DNA from: Pegoplata infirma
Taxonomy: Eukaryota; Arthropoda; Insecta; Diptera; Anthomyiidae
Assembly (NCBI GenBank): GCA_963921195.1
Contig: OY992536.1
Location: 98,233,550 to 98,297,549 of the forward strand
DNA: 64,000 bases
Direction: 5' to 3'
Made by a program: the position numbers and the translations under genes. Below the pieces are notes generated by a model. The model had not been told where the DNA came from and did not search any database. It saw only the letters and a program-made list of their open reading frames with translations. This document shows positions 32,479 to 42,929 of this stretch, piece by piece. Positions within the stretch are counted from its first letter, which is position 1, and each line of letters starts with the position of its first letter.

Positions 32479-32770
32479 CCTTTGAGCTAAATTACGACAA
32501 TAAATGTCTTCAGTGAAACTTGATGGCGGTTATTTTTTTAAAGCATTTTAACCCTCTATCTTCCATTTTTAGGGGTCATTTTGGCCCTTTTTCCAAATAT
32601 CCTCTTAGAACACAATTAAGGTGCCCGGTTAAAATGCTTGTTGAATATTTTACAGGGTTAAATTGTTCTACAAACATTTTTTTGAATCAAATTTAACTAG
32701 GGGTTGTCAAAGGTCAAAAGTTCGTGCGATATAAGATAAGTTTAAAAAAGGAAAATTTTAAGTTCTTATA

Positions 32771-33392
32771 ACACCGTCCGACAGCCAATATTAAACATGA
32801 ACCGGATAATATACGTCTGCAAGTAGAGATCAAATGGAGTAAAACTGCATTTACGGGTTTTCATTTCGTGATTCTGTTTTCGTTTTAAAGGGCTTCAAAG
32901 TTTTAAAGGATGCATTTTGTATAATATTTCTGAAATATTTGTTCTTGTCCTAGGATGCCACTGGCGATGAAAAATTATAGAGGAGGATCTCCCCTAATTT
33001 TTAAATTTTTTTTATTTTGCCATAAAATGATGTGAATAAAGTCCTTTGAAAACTTTATCAAAATATTGTGTTAAACATTTTGAATGAAATTGAAGGATAA
33101 AGTTTTGAAAGGATGTAACTTACCTCCTTTTTCCTGATATGTAAAAATAATAAAATAGGAAAATTTGAGGAGATCCTCCTCTTTCATTTTCTATCACTAG
33201 TGCATGCTAGGACAAATATTAAAAAAAGATTTTATAAAATTTAATCTTCCAAAACTTTGAAGTCCTTTTAAAAGGAATCAGAATTACGATTTGAAAAACT
33301 GTAAATGCAGTTTTACTACATTTAGTCTTTAGTTTCAAACGTATATTATCCAGATCGTGTTTAACGACTTTTTTTATTTTTGTCGGACGGTG
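32771..33392. mobile_element. TA-flanked hairpin element inserted in repeat C
   Basis: Termini ACACCGTCCGACAG and TTGTCGGACGGTG beside TA (32769-32770; 33393-33394). The arms continue inward: GGATAATATACGTCTG / CGTATATTATCCAG, ACTGCATTTACGG / GTAAATGCAGT, GAGGAGGATCTCCC / GAGATCCTCCTC. The uninterrupted sequence is visible reversed near 2937-2965 (TAATTTAACTAATTATGAAA). Confidence 0.75.
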
Positions 33393-33489
33393 TAATTAGT
33401 TAAATTATTTTTCACCAAAATACTTTTTGTTTTTACTTTTTAAAGCATTCAGCACTTTTCGCACAAATTTTTAAGCTTGACAACCTCTA

Positions 33490-34379
33490 CACTCAAAAAA
33501 ATACGTTATTAGATTTACTAATTTTTTTTGCTAATGCTAGTTAGCTAACTTTTAGCAAATTTTTAGTTGAGATTATCATGTTAGCAAAAAATTCTTGTAA
33601 ACTTCATTTAGCACATTAGCAATTTTAAACAAACTTTGAACTAATTTCTTTTGCTAAATTTGAAATTGAGTTGACAACATTTTTACAAGATTTTTTGCTA
33701 ACATTAGCAAAAATAAATGGTAATTTTTTTTTTATTTTCAGAAAACTTAAAATGGCGCTATCTCGGAAACTAAGCCAGATAGAGCAAAATGGAGGCATTT
33801 TTGGTTCTTAGAATCTCCATACTTTCGCGGGTCCTCTTCACATGTGTGGACCCTAATGGGACCTAACTTTGGATTCAAAAAAGTTTGCATTCCCGAAAAT
33901 TTTAAATTGCTCATATCTCGGTAAATATTGCCGACACAACAAAAAGTCCAAAAGAATTTTTGTAGCTCTCAACACGTAGAATAAGACCGCAAAATAACCA
34001 AAAGTCTCTGAGTAATATTCTTGAAGTTATCGAGTTTTTTAATTCTCAAGACCCCAGTGATCCCCTAAAATCACGTATCTCAAAAACTAAGCAAGGTAGA
34101 GCGAAACGGACACAAATTTTGGATCAAAAATTATGACGATTTTTAAGGAACCCAACTAGGTCTAGGCCCATCGGGGTCTGTACCTATTGGGTCCGAACCC
34201 AATGGGGTCCTCAAATGTGTATGAGCTTAGTTGAAATAAAAATTATTTCAGTTAACAAATTTTTAGCAAAACGTTTTTGCTAACTTTACCAAAAAAATTG
34301 TGGGTTCAAAATCAGCAAATTTTCTTGTAGGTTTACAAGCTTTTTTTGCTAACTTTACAGTTTTTTTTTTTTTTGAGTG
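33490..34379. mobile_element. CACTCAAA-type MITE inserted in repeat C
   Basis: TA at 33488-33489 and 34380-34381, ends CACTCAAAAAAATACG and TTTTTTTTTTGAGTG. The empty site is the repeat C phrase GACAACCCCTAGTGAAATTT, split at its TA. Subterminal parts repeat TTAGCAAAAATTTTTGCTAA-like motifs. The middle (33750-34225) is of different composition (ATGGCGCTATCTCGGAAAC), perhaps captured sequence. No long frame. Confidence 0.7.
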
Positions 34380-35165
34380 TAGTGAAATTTGATGCAGAAA
34401 ATGTTTGTAGAACATTTTAACCCCTTAAAGGCACGTTTTAGTGGTGTTCTATGAGGGTATTTGGAAAAAGAACAAAAATTACCCCTAAAAATGGTAGATA
34501 AAAGGTTAATATATTCTAAGAAATGAACCAACATCAAATTTCACTGAAGACATGTCTTAACATTGTTTACCTCAGAGTTAGATTTAATACTTATTTTTTG
34601 ACTTACTCAAAACGTCTACAAAAAAATATTGGAAATCTTTACCGGGCCATAAAAAAAGAATCTATTGTCTTAATTTAGCTCAGAAGCAGATTTATAAGAT
34701 TTTTTCGACTTATTTCACACGACCTTGATGAAAAACAATTTAATAGTATGTGATAATTTACAATTTTATTTTTTAAGCATTTTGCACGAACTTTTGATCT
34801 TCGGTAACCCCTAGTGAAATTTGATGCAGAAAATTTTTGTAGAACACTTTAATCCTTTAAACGCACGTTTTATTAGTGTTCTATGAGGATATTTGAAATG
34901 ACCCCCAAAAATGGGAGATAACGGGTTAAGATATTCTAAGAAAAGAACCGCCATCAAATTTTACTGAAGTCATGTCTTAACATTGTTTACCCCAGAGTTA
35001 GATTTAATACTTATTTTTTGACTTATTCAAAACGCCTATAAAAAATATTAAAAAACTTCAGTGGGCCATAAAAAAATAACTCGAGCTAAGTATTCAAAAC
35101 CCTTAGGGGGTTTTGCTCTACTGTTTGTATACTTTCATTTTCTTTTAGTCCCATCCAAGATACAA

Positions 35166-35993
35166 AATCGTGCTGCACAGTGTTATTTATCCGATTTTTT
35201 TAATGAAGTTTAAAATTCTTAAGTTTTACTCGTCCCCTATCCCACCAGTTACTTCTCAATTAAACTACGTTCAAATAAATAAGATCCAACTCTAAAGCCC
35301 TAAAACTGTATATTCAATTTAAAAAAAACAACGCCAGCACAAAAACAACAGCAAAAACAACATTAAAACTTTACGAAGAAAATAAAATTAACGAAAATAA
35401 AAAGAAGTCACCCAAAATTTTTTTGGTGGCTGCACCGTTATAATGCGTTTGCTTCGATGATTTTTGGTTGGAGTTTTTTTTTGGTTGGTTGTAACTGGTA
35501 GACAATGTACAAAAATCCAAAGTGGAAGAAGAAGAAGAGGAACACGAGAAAAAGAAGCGGCAAATAACAGCAACACAAGTAAGTAAGTAACAACAACACA
35601 CAGTCCCAGTTAATAGCTTCAAGAAGTCTTGTCTTGTTTTGGTCGTCGCCGTAGTGGTAGTTGTTGTAAACTGTTGGTTGGTTGATGTTGTTGTTATTGT
35701 TGTTAAGAGCTTTACCTTGGCTTGCTGGGACGCAGCATAAAATTGCGTTCACATACCGTTACTTCTTTAGCTGGTTAGTTGTTGGTGTCTATAAAATTGT
35801 TTACGCTGTAATAGCCTCAGTAAATCAGTGAATAGTGTATGTTTGAGTGTGTTTGTTTTTAGTTTTGTTTTTAATTTTTGTTGTTTCTTCTTCACTTTTT
35901 TTTTTAGTTGTTGTATTATTATATTTTTTTATTTTACATCCACCACACTTGGCTGAGTTTTTAAAAAAAAAATATTTTTTTCTGGCTTGCGGT
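35166..35993. other. Non-coding stretch rich in CAA/GTT triplets
   Basis: AACAACAGCAAAAACAAC-type sequence at about 35330-35360 and GTTGTTGTTATTGTTGTTA near 35687 are typical of fly UTRs or introns. Overlapping minus-strand frames (35371-35752) lack a proper ATG start or a recognisable domain. It may be relic gene-flanking DNA, but I cannot support an exon. Confidence 0.35.
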
Positions 35994-36391
35994 TATGTTT
36001 ACTTTAATTTAGTTTTTTGAAAATTTACAACCTACAAAATACAGGAACAATTTAAGAAAAAAAAACTATATACAAGTCAAAAAAATTATAGGTAATTGTT
36101 AAATTTAAGTTAATTTATCCAAAACAACAGAATGTTGTTTTAAGAAAAAAAAAATTGACTCAATTAAATTTTAGCAAAAAAAATTGTTCTGTAATTCATT
36201 TATTTTAATTTGATTTCAAATTTATTACTGAACAGTGGAAATTATATACAAAAAAAAAAAAAAAACAAAAGACTTAAGCAACAAACTTTAAAATTAAAAT
36301 TTATGCTAACTAAAACAAAAGACTTAAGAAACAAACTTGAAAATTTTATTTGTGCTAACTTCAATAAAACACTTAAACAACAAAATTTTTA
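35994..36391 (+). repeat. Repeat R, copy 1
   Basis: About 400 bp that matches 44305-44727 directly: TATGTTTACTTTAATTTA, ACAACCTACAAAATACAGG, TTATAGGTAATTGTTAAATT, and CAAAAGACTTAAG-AACAAACTT. After the mini-me B insertion the match resumes at 37099 (AATAAAATCGAAATTCTTAA). Confidence 0.75.
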
Positions 36392-37098
36392 TTCCCTCCA
36401 ACTACAGTATGGGGGTATACTCACTTTGTCATTCCGTGTGTAACGCATCGAAATATCGGTGTAGGACCCCATAAAGTATATATATTATTGATCAGTGATC
36501 GATTCTAAGACATTCTAGCGATGTCCGTCTGTCCGTCCGTCCGTCCGTCCGTCTGTCCGTCCGTCCGTCTGTGGAAGACACGATACAGTCCAAAATAAAA
36601 GTGGTAGACTCCTGAAATTTGGCACATATATGTCTTATGTTCATAGGCTGGTTAAGTTCGGAGATGGGCAAAATCGGACCAGGGGGAAAAAAGTTCCCCC
36701 TTGAAGAACTAAACAAACCTCCGAATAATACCATATTTTTACATGATTTTTTGTGTTTTTGTTTAACAAATCCAACATTTTAATGCTACAAGAAGTTCAA
36801 GGTCCTGCATTTGGACCCACAGAATTAGAAAAAATCGTTTTACGGTCCGCCCCCCCCTCCCTTTTATGGGCGTGGAATTTTTTTTTTTTTTATATAATGA
36901 TAAATTTGTATTTCTTTAGTGCAAAAAGCATAAGAATTATTTTTTTTAACACTTATTCGAGAGGAATTGTGCCCCCCAATTACCACTACCGTCCCCCCCC
37001 CCCAAAAAAAAAGACGCCCCTGCAATTTTTTTTATTTATTTGCATGTTGGAGGGTATAAAAGATTCGGCACAGCCGAATTTAACACTCTTACTTGTTT
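36392..37098 (+). mobile_element. Mini-me-like family B element inserted in repeat R
   Basis: Left part GGTATACTCACTTTGTCATT, core CCCCATAAAGTATATATATT, a GTCY microsatellite (about 36525-36573), and the end GATTCGGCACAGCCGAATTT...ACTTGTTT. Repeat R copy 2 at 44305-44727 lacks it and so gives the empty site at about 44690-44705. The C-rich patches near 36850 and 36995 are notable in such AT-rich DNA. The 143-codon plus-strand frame (36753-37184) crosses the element boundary and is not a gene. Confidence 0.8.
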
Positions 37099-38991
37099 TT
37101 AATAAAATCGAAATTCTTAAAAATTTTTACGACGCCACAATTTATTATAGAGTTAAAACACCTCAATTCATCCGAAACAAGTAGCATTTTTGACCTTACC
37201 TTTTCGAATTTGATGAAACTTGGAATATAGTTGGGCCCTTACAAAAAAATTACAGTGCCAAAATTTTGGATGTCTGGTAGTTTTTCTTCCCGAGATATTG
37301 GGTCTTGAAATTTGGCAAAATCGTATATGAGGAGTTCCGTTTTAGACTTAAATTTTGAGTTAAAAGTGATTTTTGTTTTGATGGCACATCGATGAAAGTT
37401 GGCATAAATATTAGATGCTATTTAAGAATAAGAAATTCGTTCGCGTCAATTAAATCGCGCAAGGGGGTCAAAAGTTATGGCGGTTTTAAGATTTAGCGGT
37501 TTTAAAAATCTTAAAAATATTTTAAAGATTTTATTTTCTACACATTTGTTGCATGCGTTATTAAAACATGCCAGGATATATCATTTCTTCTAAAATATAT
37601 GATATAAATTTAACCCTTTAATGACCAAACGATTTAAAAAAAAAAATTATCTAAGTACCTAAAATCGCGATTAATTCGCGGTAAAAGAAAAGTTTCACAA
37701 TTTTTTATAACATATTTAGGCAATACGCGTTGGTATTACTGAAGAAAATCACGGAAAATCGTATCATTGTACCAGTAGTTAAAAAAAAATCGGTGATGCT
37801 TTTTTATAACAAGAAAATTTAATATGGTCCAAAAAATCTATAATCATCAAAATTTTTTAACCCGCCTGTGATTTTATGATGACACATCAAGTGGGCTTTC
37901 ATTTAAAAAAAATTTCATCCGATTTCGTGTAAAGCCTTGGATGTGCCAGATCAAAACAGGTTTAGATAAAATCATCGCGCTTCCGCTCAGAATGGCTTAA
38001 AGTAAAAAGTCAAAAAGCAAATCAGTTCTACTCGTTAAGGCACGTCTTTTGGTGTATTAAAATGAACATGATGCATTAATTGCTACTAAAAAAAATAGGA
38101 AACAGATTTGCAAATTTCGCACAATTTTCAAAAATGCCATAAAATTTTTGCAATTTATTTTTTATAAACCCGCCAGTGATTTTTTTATGTAAACTCACAA
38201 AAAACTCGGTTTACGCAAGAGTCCACCAAATTTCGAATGAAACCGCGAATGTGCCTCGCGAAAAACTGGTATTTTAAAAAAATTACGTTTTTTCTTGCGA
38301 ACTTTGATCTGCTGAAACTTCTTAACTATTCGTGGCACATTAACGGGATTAATTCCAAAATGTTAAGAATTACAACAGCTACCAACTCTAGTTCAACTTT
38401 TTTCATTTTATAGAGGGGGCCGAAATCCCTGATCAAAAAACCTCGAAAATTTAAAAACTCTTAATTTTTGGTTTCAAAATTTAACCGTCTTATAACTTCT
38501 TACCAAGCGATGAAGCATCTATCAAACCAACATTAAAATAATCTCTTATATGTACTGACTTTGTGTTATGCCGGAAAAGATTGAAATATAAGGAGAACTT
38601 AAAAAAAAAGCGAAATAATGTAAAAACTATGGATTATTTCAAGCCATTTTTATCGATTTTTCAACTTTAACCCTCTGTAACTTTTACGGATAAAGTGGGG
38701 TAATCCTTAAACATTGCTCAGTGATGGTTCAAGGTCTTGTTTACACAACTGCATTTATAGTTTTTCTTAATTCCAAAAACTGCCGGTTTTTTATAACATT
38801 TATTTCAGTTTCACTGAGTTGAAATTTAAAAAAGATTTCTTGATATATTTGGCAAAAGTGTTATGACATTAATAAATATAACTCGAAAATTAATAATAAT
38901 ACAGGTCTTATTCAGATTTTAAACAATAGGTATGAGACAGCCTTTAAAATTACTTTCACCAAGATTTTTTTTGAAAAAGGTCATTTGTTTT
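37099..38991. other. Repeat R remainder, then unrecognised repeat-like DNA
   Basis: 37099-37150 completes repeat R. Beyond it the sequence resembles interiors of old hairpin elements (GAATTTGATGAAACTTGG at 37206; CCATAACTTTTGACCC reversed around 37465). An isolated piggyBac-like end (TTAACCCTTTAATGACC) sits at 37614. No gene. Confidence 0.4.
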
Positions 38992-39676
38992 AACCTTAAT
39001 TTTTGAGGAGCTATATCTCAAAAAACAATATTTTTAAAATTTTGGAAAAAATATATGTTGTAAAGGATCACCTATACTACTTAAGTTTAAATTTTCAGGA
39101 TGAAGACTTCATTGAAACTTTTAATATTAATAGAAACATAGTCCCAGGAAAGAAAAAGCGGTGTATTTTCCCTCAGAAAAAAAAAATATTTTTTTTGTCT
39201 TTGAGATTCTGGCACCAAAAATCAATTTTCTAAATGTTTTTGACGTGCTGAGTCCATATATGACCTTTGCACGGGGCTATCGCTACTAGTTTTCGAGATA
39301 TTTGCACATGAATATGTGAAAATTGCTAAAAAGCTATTGCTCTGTTTTTTTTTAACATTAAGGTGCAGATATCTTGAAAAGTAATTGCGATAGGCCAGTT
39401 CATATTTGGACTCAGCACGCCATTCAGAAAAGTGAATTTTGGTACCAGAATTTCAAAGACAAAAAAAAAAAATTCTAAGGGAAATTACACCGCTTTTTCT
39501 TTCCTGTCACACATTTCTATCAATATTAAAAGTTCCAATGAAGTCTCCATCCTGAAAATTTAAAGTTAAGTAAAGTTAAGTATATATAATCCTTAACAGC
39601 ATATGTATATTTTTTCCAAAAATTTAAAAATATCGCTTTTTGAGATATAGCTCTCCAAAAGTTAATGTTAATACTA

Positions 39677-40580
39677 CAGGGTGGTCCAATAACTGGTATC
39701 TTTTTAAAACATGCAATGAAATGAACAATACTCAATAGTTTTGAAACCTTATGGCTTTATTTGAAAGAGCAAATATTCCCATTATTTATGGCAAACGACT
39801 TCATTCATGCGGTTGCCTGGGTTAGCTCCGCAGTAGCTCATTCTCGGCACCCATTTTTCTAATGTTTCTGGTTCTATCTCACGAATGGCTTGAACGATAT
39901 TCGTCGAATGGGCCTAGAACATTTCTGGATTTCCCATGTTGCATGAATCTTTAACGAGACCCCCCAAAAAAAATTTTAAAGTTTTTAATCGGCAGCTCTG
40001 AAGTGATCAATTGTCACCGCGAATATGGCGAAAAACACGATTTCCGAACTAAGTGCGCAAAATATCGATTGTTTGATGGACTGTGGGACATATTGCGACA
40101 CCCTTCTGAAAATAAATGTCATCCAAGTTGGTATATTCTATTACGGCCAACAAAAAGTCGGTAATCATGGCTATGTAGCGCTCATCTTTGACGAAAATGG
40201 GAGTTTCAGCTGTATTTTTGAAAATATTGTGTAATGATGCTGATACTCAAATCTATGGCTTTCTATAGATGAATTGGATTCTTTACAATACCTTGCGAGT
40301 TTTACGATCCTAAGATGTACCAATTTGTTTGTTAACATAACCTCATTTGAGTGCCTTATTTCGGTTAAAAACTTTTTTTCGAAAAACGTGCAGTTTGGCA
40401 GCGCAGTACTGCGCTACAACGCGATACAGCGGAGCAAGCCGAAGACGCATCAATGAAGTCGTTTGCCATAAAAAACGGCAATGTTTGCTCTTTCAAATAA
40501 AGCCATAAGGTTTCAAAACTATTGAGCATTGTTCATTTCATTGCATGTTTTAAAAAGATACCAGTTATTGGACCACCCCT
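39677..40580 (-). mobile_element. IS630/Tc1/mariner-type transposon remnant
   Basis: TA-flanked (39675-39676; 40581-40582). Inverted ends of about 130 bp begin CAGGGTGGTCCAATAACTGG on the left and close CCAGTTATTGGACCACCCCT on the right. The inner part carries decayed transposase on the minus strand. At 904 bp it is shorter than an autonomous element (usually about 1.2-1.5 kb or more), so internal deletion is likely. Confidence 0.75.
39782..40462 (-). pseudogene. Degenerate DDE transposase fragments
   Basis: Short blocks in shifting frames resemble the transposase of IS630/mariner-like elements. GYVNKQ lies at about 40320-40340, DERYIAMITDFLL at about 40150-40190, NLDDIYFQ and TIDILRT about 40 residues on, and a C-terminal block NIVQAIREIEPETLEKW ending NEVVCHK before a TAA at 39782-39784. 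The regions that would hold the second and third catalytic acids are broken by stops and frameshifts, so no active enzyme could be made. The identification rests on recalled family patterns; a translated search would decide. Confidence 0.6.
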
Positions 40581-40610
40581 TACTTGACCCTTTTTAAGCA
40601 CTTTGCGCAT

Positions 40611-40830
40611 GTCGCACAAACTTTGCACATTTGACAACCCCTAGTGAAATTTTATGAGGAAAATTTTTGTAGAACATTTTAACCCTCTAAATGGACGTTT
40701 TATTAGACTTCTGTGTTTAGGTTTTTAAAAAGGACTAAAATAACTCCTTAAAATGACAGTTAGAGAGTTAAAATGTTCTAAGAAAAGAACCGCCATAAAA
40801 TTTCACTGAAGACATCAAATCATACTTGCG
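40611..40830 (-). repeat. Repeat C subunit fragment
   Basis: One ~220-bp subunit: GACAACCCCTAGTGAAATTT, AGAACATTTTAACCCTCTAA, GAACCGCCATAAAATTTCAC. It equals the subunits at 2960-3200 and 34382-34560 in direct orientation. Confidence 0.6.
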
Positions 40831-42126
40831 TTACATTTATCCAATAGAAAAATGTTTCAGATTCGAAATCATTTTCCTTTTATACATATTTTCATGTTTT
40901 GCGACATTTTTCCTACAAACATATTCATAGACTCAGAGTCTATGAATATGTAAATCCATATCAACATAGCAAAAAATATTGAATTTTTGACGTCAATCGA
41001 CCCAAATTTCATGAAACTCGGTATAAATGTTGGGACTTACTCGACTTATACTAAAACGTAATTTAAGACTTTTGACTTCCATAGTTTTGGAAATATGACG
41101 TTTCAAAAGTCAAGAAAATCTTTTAAAAGGTAAATTATAAATATTTATATCTTGAAAAGTATTTGAGATATATCATTTCCAGATAGCTTTTTTTAAAGGA
41201 AAAATCATCACCTTTAAAATATCGTTTTGCAAAAATTTGTATTTTTGGATCTTTTTTGTGTTTCTGCACAATTCGCGATTCGCAAAAATATATCAAAAAA
41301 AGCGAAATTTTTAAAAATCTGAAAAAAATATATGTTAAAGCTATGAGTCTTAGCTACAAGCTCTAAAATTTTCGCGTTGGTGAACGTATTAGGTCCAGAG
41401 ATATTAATAAAAATGTGTTGACAAGTAGGATTTTTTTTTAAAATCTGATGAATATTTAATTATTATTTTTGAATATTTTTGCAAATACACAAAATAAAAC
41501 GGTGAAAAAAGTAAAGTTGATGGTACACACGAGTAGTACACAAGAATATAATGTTACATAACTTTTTATCGATTACACTACTTAAAAAAGTCAACTTTTT
41601 TGCAGAGACTCCTAGAACTCATTTTTAAAAGTATTTGGCCTACACGAATCTGCCATCATAAACCTTTTATCAAATTGTCTTCTGGACAGATAGGCCTATT
41701 TTACAGACTTAACCCTCAAACCCAAGCAAGAAATGTAATAATAAATGTTGTACACTGACATACCTCATATTATATGTTCGTTTAATATTTTTGTGTGTTC
41801 CGCTGCAAAAACTAAATGGGTAAATCACGAGAACGCGATTACATAAAAATGACAATGGATTCGCGTTTAGTGGATTCACGTTAAAGAGGCAAACGACTTA
41901 AGAAAATGTATTTTAAACAATGAAAATTACAAAAATAAAAATATTAGGGAAAAAAGTATATGCAAATAATATTTGCAAATTTTGCTCAAAATTTAGACTT
42001 TTTTTTGAAAATATTTTCGCATAAACTCAAAGAATTTTGAAATAATATGCGTATTTAATAATTTTTCCAATATAAAGTCTTTCGTTGGTTTTTGTGTGCA
42101 GGGACCACAAAAAAAGGTATTTTCTA

Positions 42127-42357
42127 CACCCAAAAAAAAAAACGTGGGTATTCAATACTAAAAATTTAACTAATTTTAGTCCAAAAGGACCTAGTGCAGA
42201 AATTGGTAACCAATACTAAAATTTTTAACTAATATTAGTCAAATCCAGTAAAAATTACTAATGTTAGTACTTTGAAGATACTAAAATTAGTAACGAATTA
42301 GTAGATTTTGGTACAATATCACTTACTAAACCTTTTACTGTAGAATTATTTTGAGTG
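42127..42357. mobile_element. Small CACTCAAA-type MITE, 231 bp
   Basis: TA at 42125-42126 and 42358-42359. Left end CACCCAAAAAAAA and right end AATTATTTTGAGTG, so only the outermost bases still match. The interior repeats ACTAATNTTAGTA-like motifs, reminiscent of the MITE at 42930-44135. Confidence 0.55.
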
Positions 42358-42929
42358 TAGAAAAGGCGATTTGATAAAATTTTTATGATGATAGATTCGT
42401 GTTAAAGAGATCAAAATACTTAAGCAAATGTAATCTAAGAGTCTGTGCAAAAAAAAGTTGATTTTTGTAGAGTAGTGTAATTGATAAATATTTATGTTAT
42501 ATTGTATCTATGTGTAGTACCCGGCTGTACCATTAACTTTAATTTTTCACCGTTTTATTATATGTATTTCAAAAATAAAAATTAAATATTCATCAGATTT
42601 GATAAAAATTTTCTACTTGGCAACACATTTTTATTCATATCTCTAGTCTTAATACGTTCACCAACCCGAAATTTTTACAGCTTGTAGCTAAGATAACAGC
42701 CGTAAACATATATTTTTTTCAGATTTTTAAAAATGTCGCTTTTTCAGATATATTTTCGCAAATCGCTAATTTTGCAGAAATAAAACAAAAATCCCAAAAT
42801 AAAAATTTTTCCAAATGTTATTTGAAAGGTCATGATTTTGCCTTTAAAACACGCTATCAGGGAGTAATATATCTCAAATAGTCTTGAAGATATAAATCTT
42901 TATATTTCATCCTTTAAAAGATTTTCTTG

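Larger units (their letters stand above)
32480..35165. repeat. Foldback repeat family C, copy 2, with two insertions
   Basis: Left arm 32480-32770 (reversed ~230-bp subunit with CTTCAGTGAAACTTGATGGCGG). The right part is 33395-33489 plus 34382-35165, with two direct subunits (about 34382-34560 and 34775-34985) and the closing AAGTATTCAAAACCCTTAGG then GTATACTTTCATTTTC. Two younger TA-flanked elements split it: 32771-33392 and 33490-34379. This copy preserves the empty site for the mini-me A at 3571-4431. Confidence 0.6.
38992..40610. repeat. Hairpin repeat H interrupted by a transposon remnant
   Basis: The left arm (about 38992-39320) and right arm (39350-39673) are inverted copies: GAGCTATATCTCAAAAA / TTTTTGAGATATAGCTC, GACGTGCTGAGTCC / GGACTCAGCACGCC, AAAGCGGTGTATTTTCCC / GGGAAATTACACCGCTTT. 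The outer arm resumes after the IS630-like element: the left AAAAAGGTCATTTG is matched by ACTTGACCCTTTTT from 40583. Confidence 0.65.

Noticed and set aside
35371..35752. Overlapping minus-strand frames of 62-104 codons that might be a first exon (a GTAAAG splice-donor-like site follows CAGCAAGCCAAG)
   Set aside because: The frame begins at GTG, the in-frame ATG alternative hits TGA at once, and most of the peptide is translated CAA/GTT triplets and poly-T.
36753..37184. 143-codon plus-strand frame
   Set aside because: It runs from inside a mini-me B across its 3' end into repeat R, has poly-F/poly-P stretches from homopolymers, and matches no family.
37614..37632. A second piggyBac-like MITE
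   Set aside because: Only one end (TTAACCCTTTAATGACC) is visible; the candidate partner near 38330-38348 (GGCACATTAACGGGATTAA) is too different.
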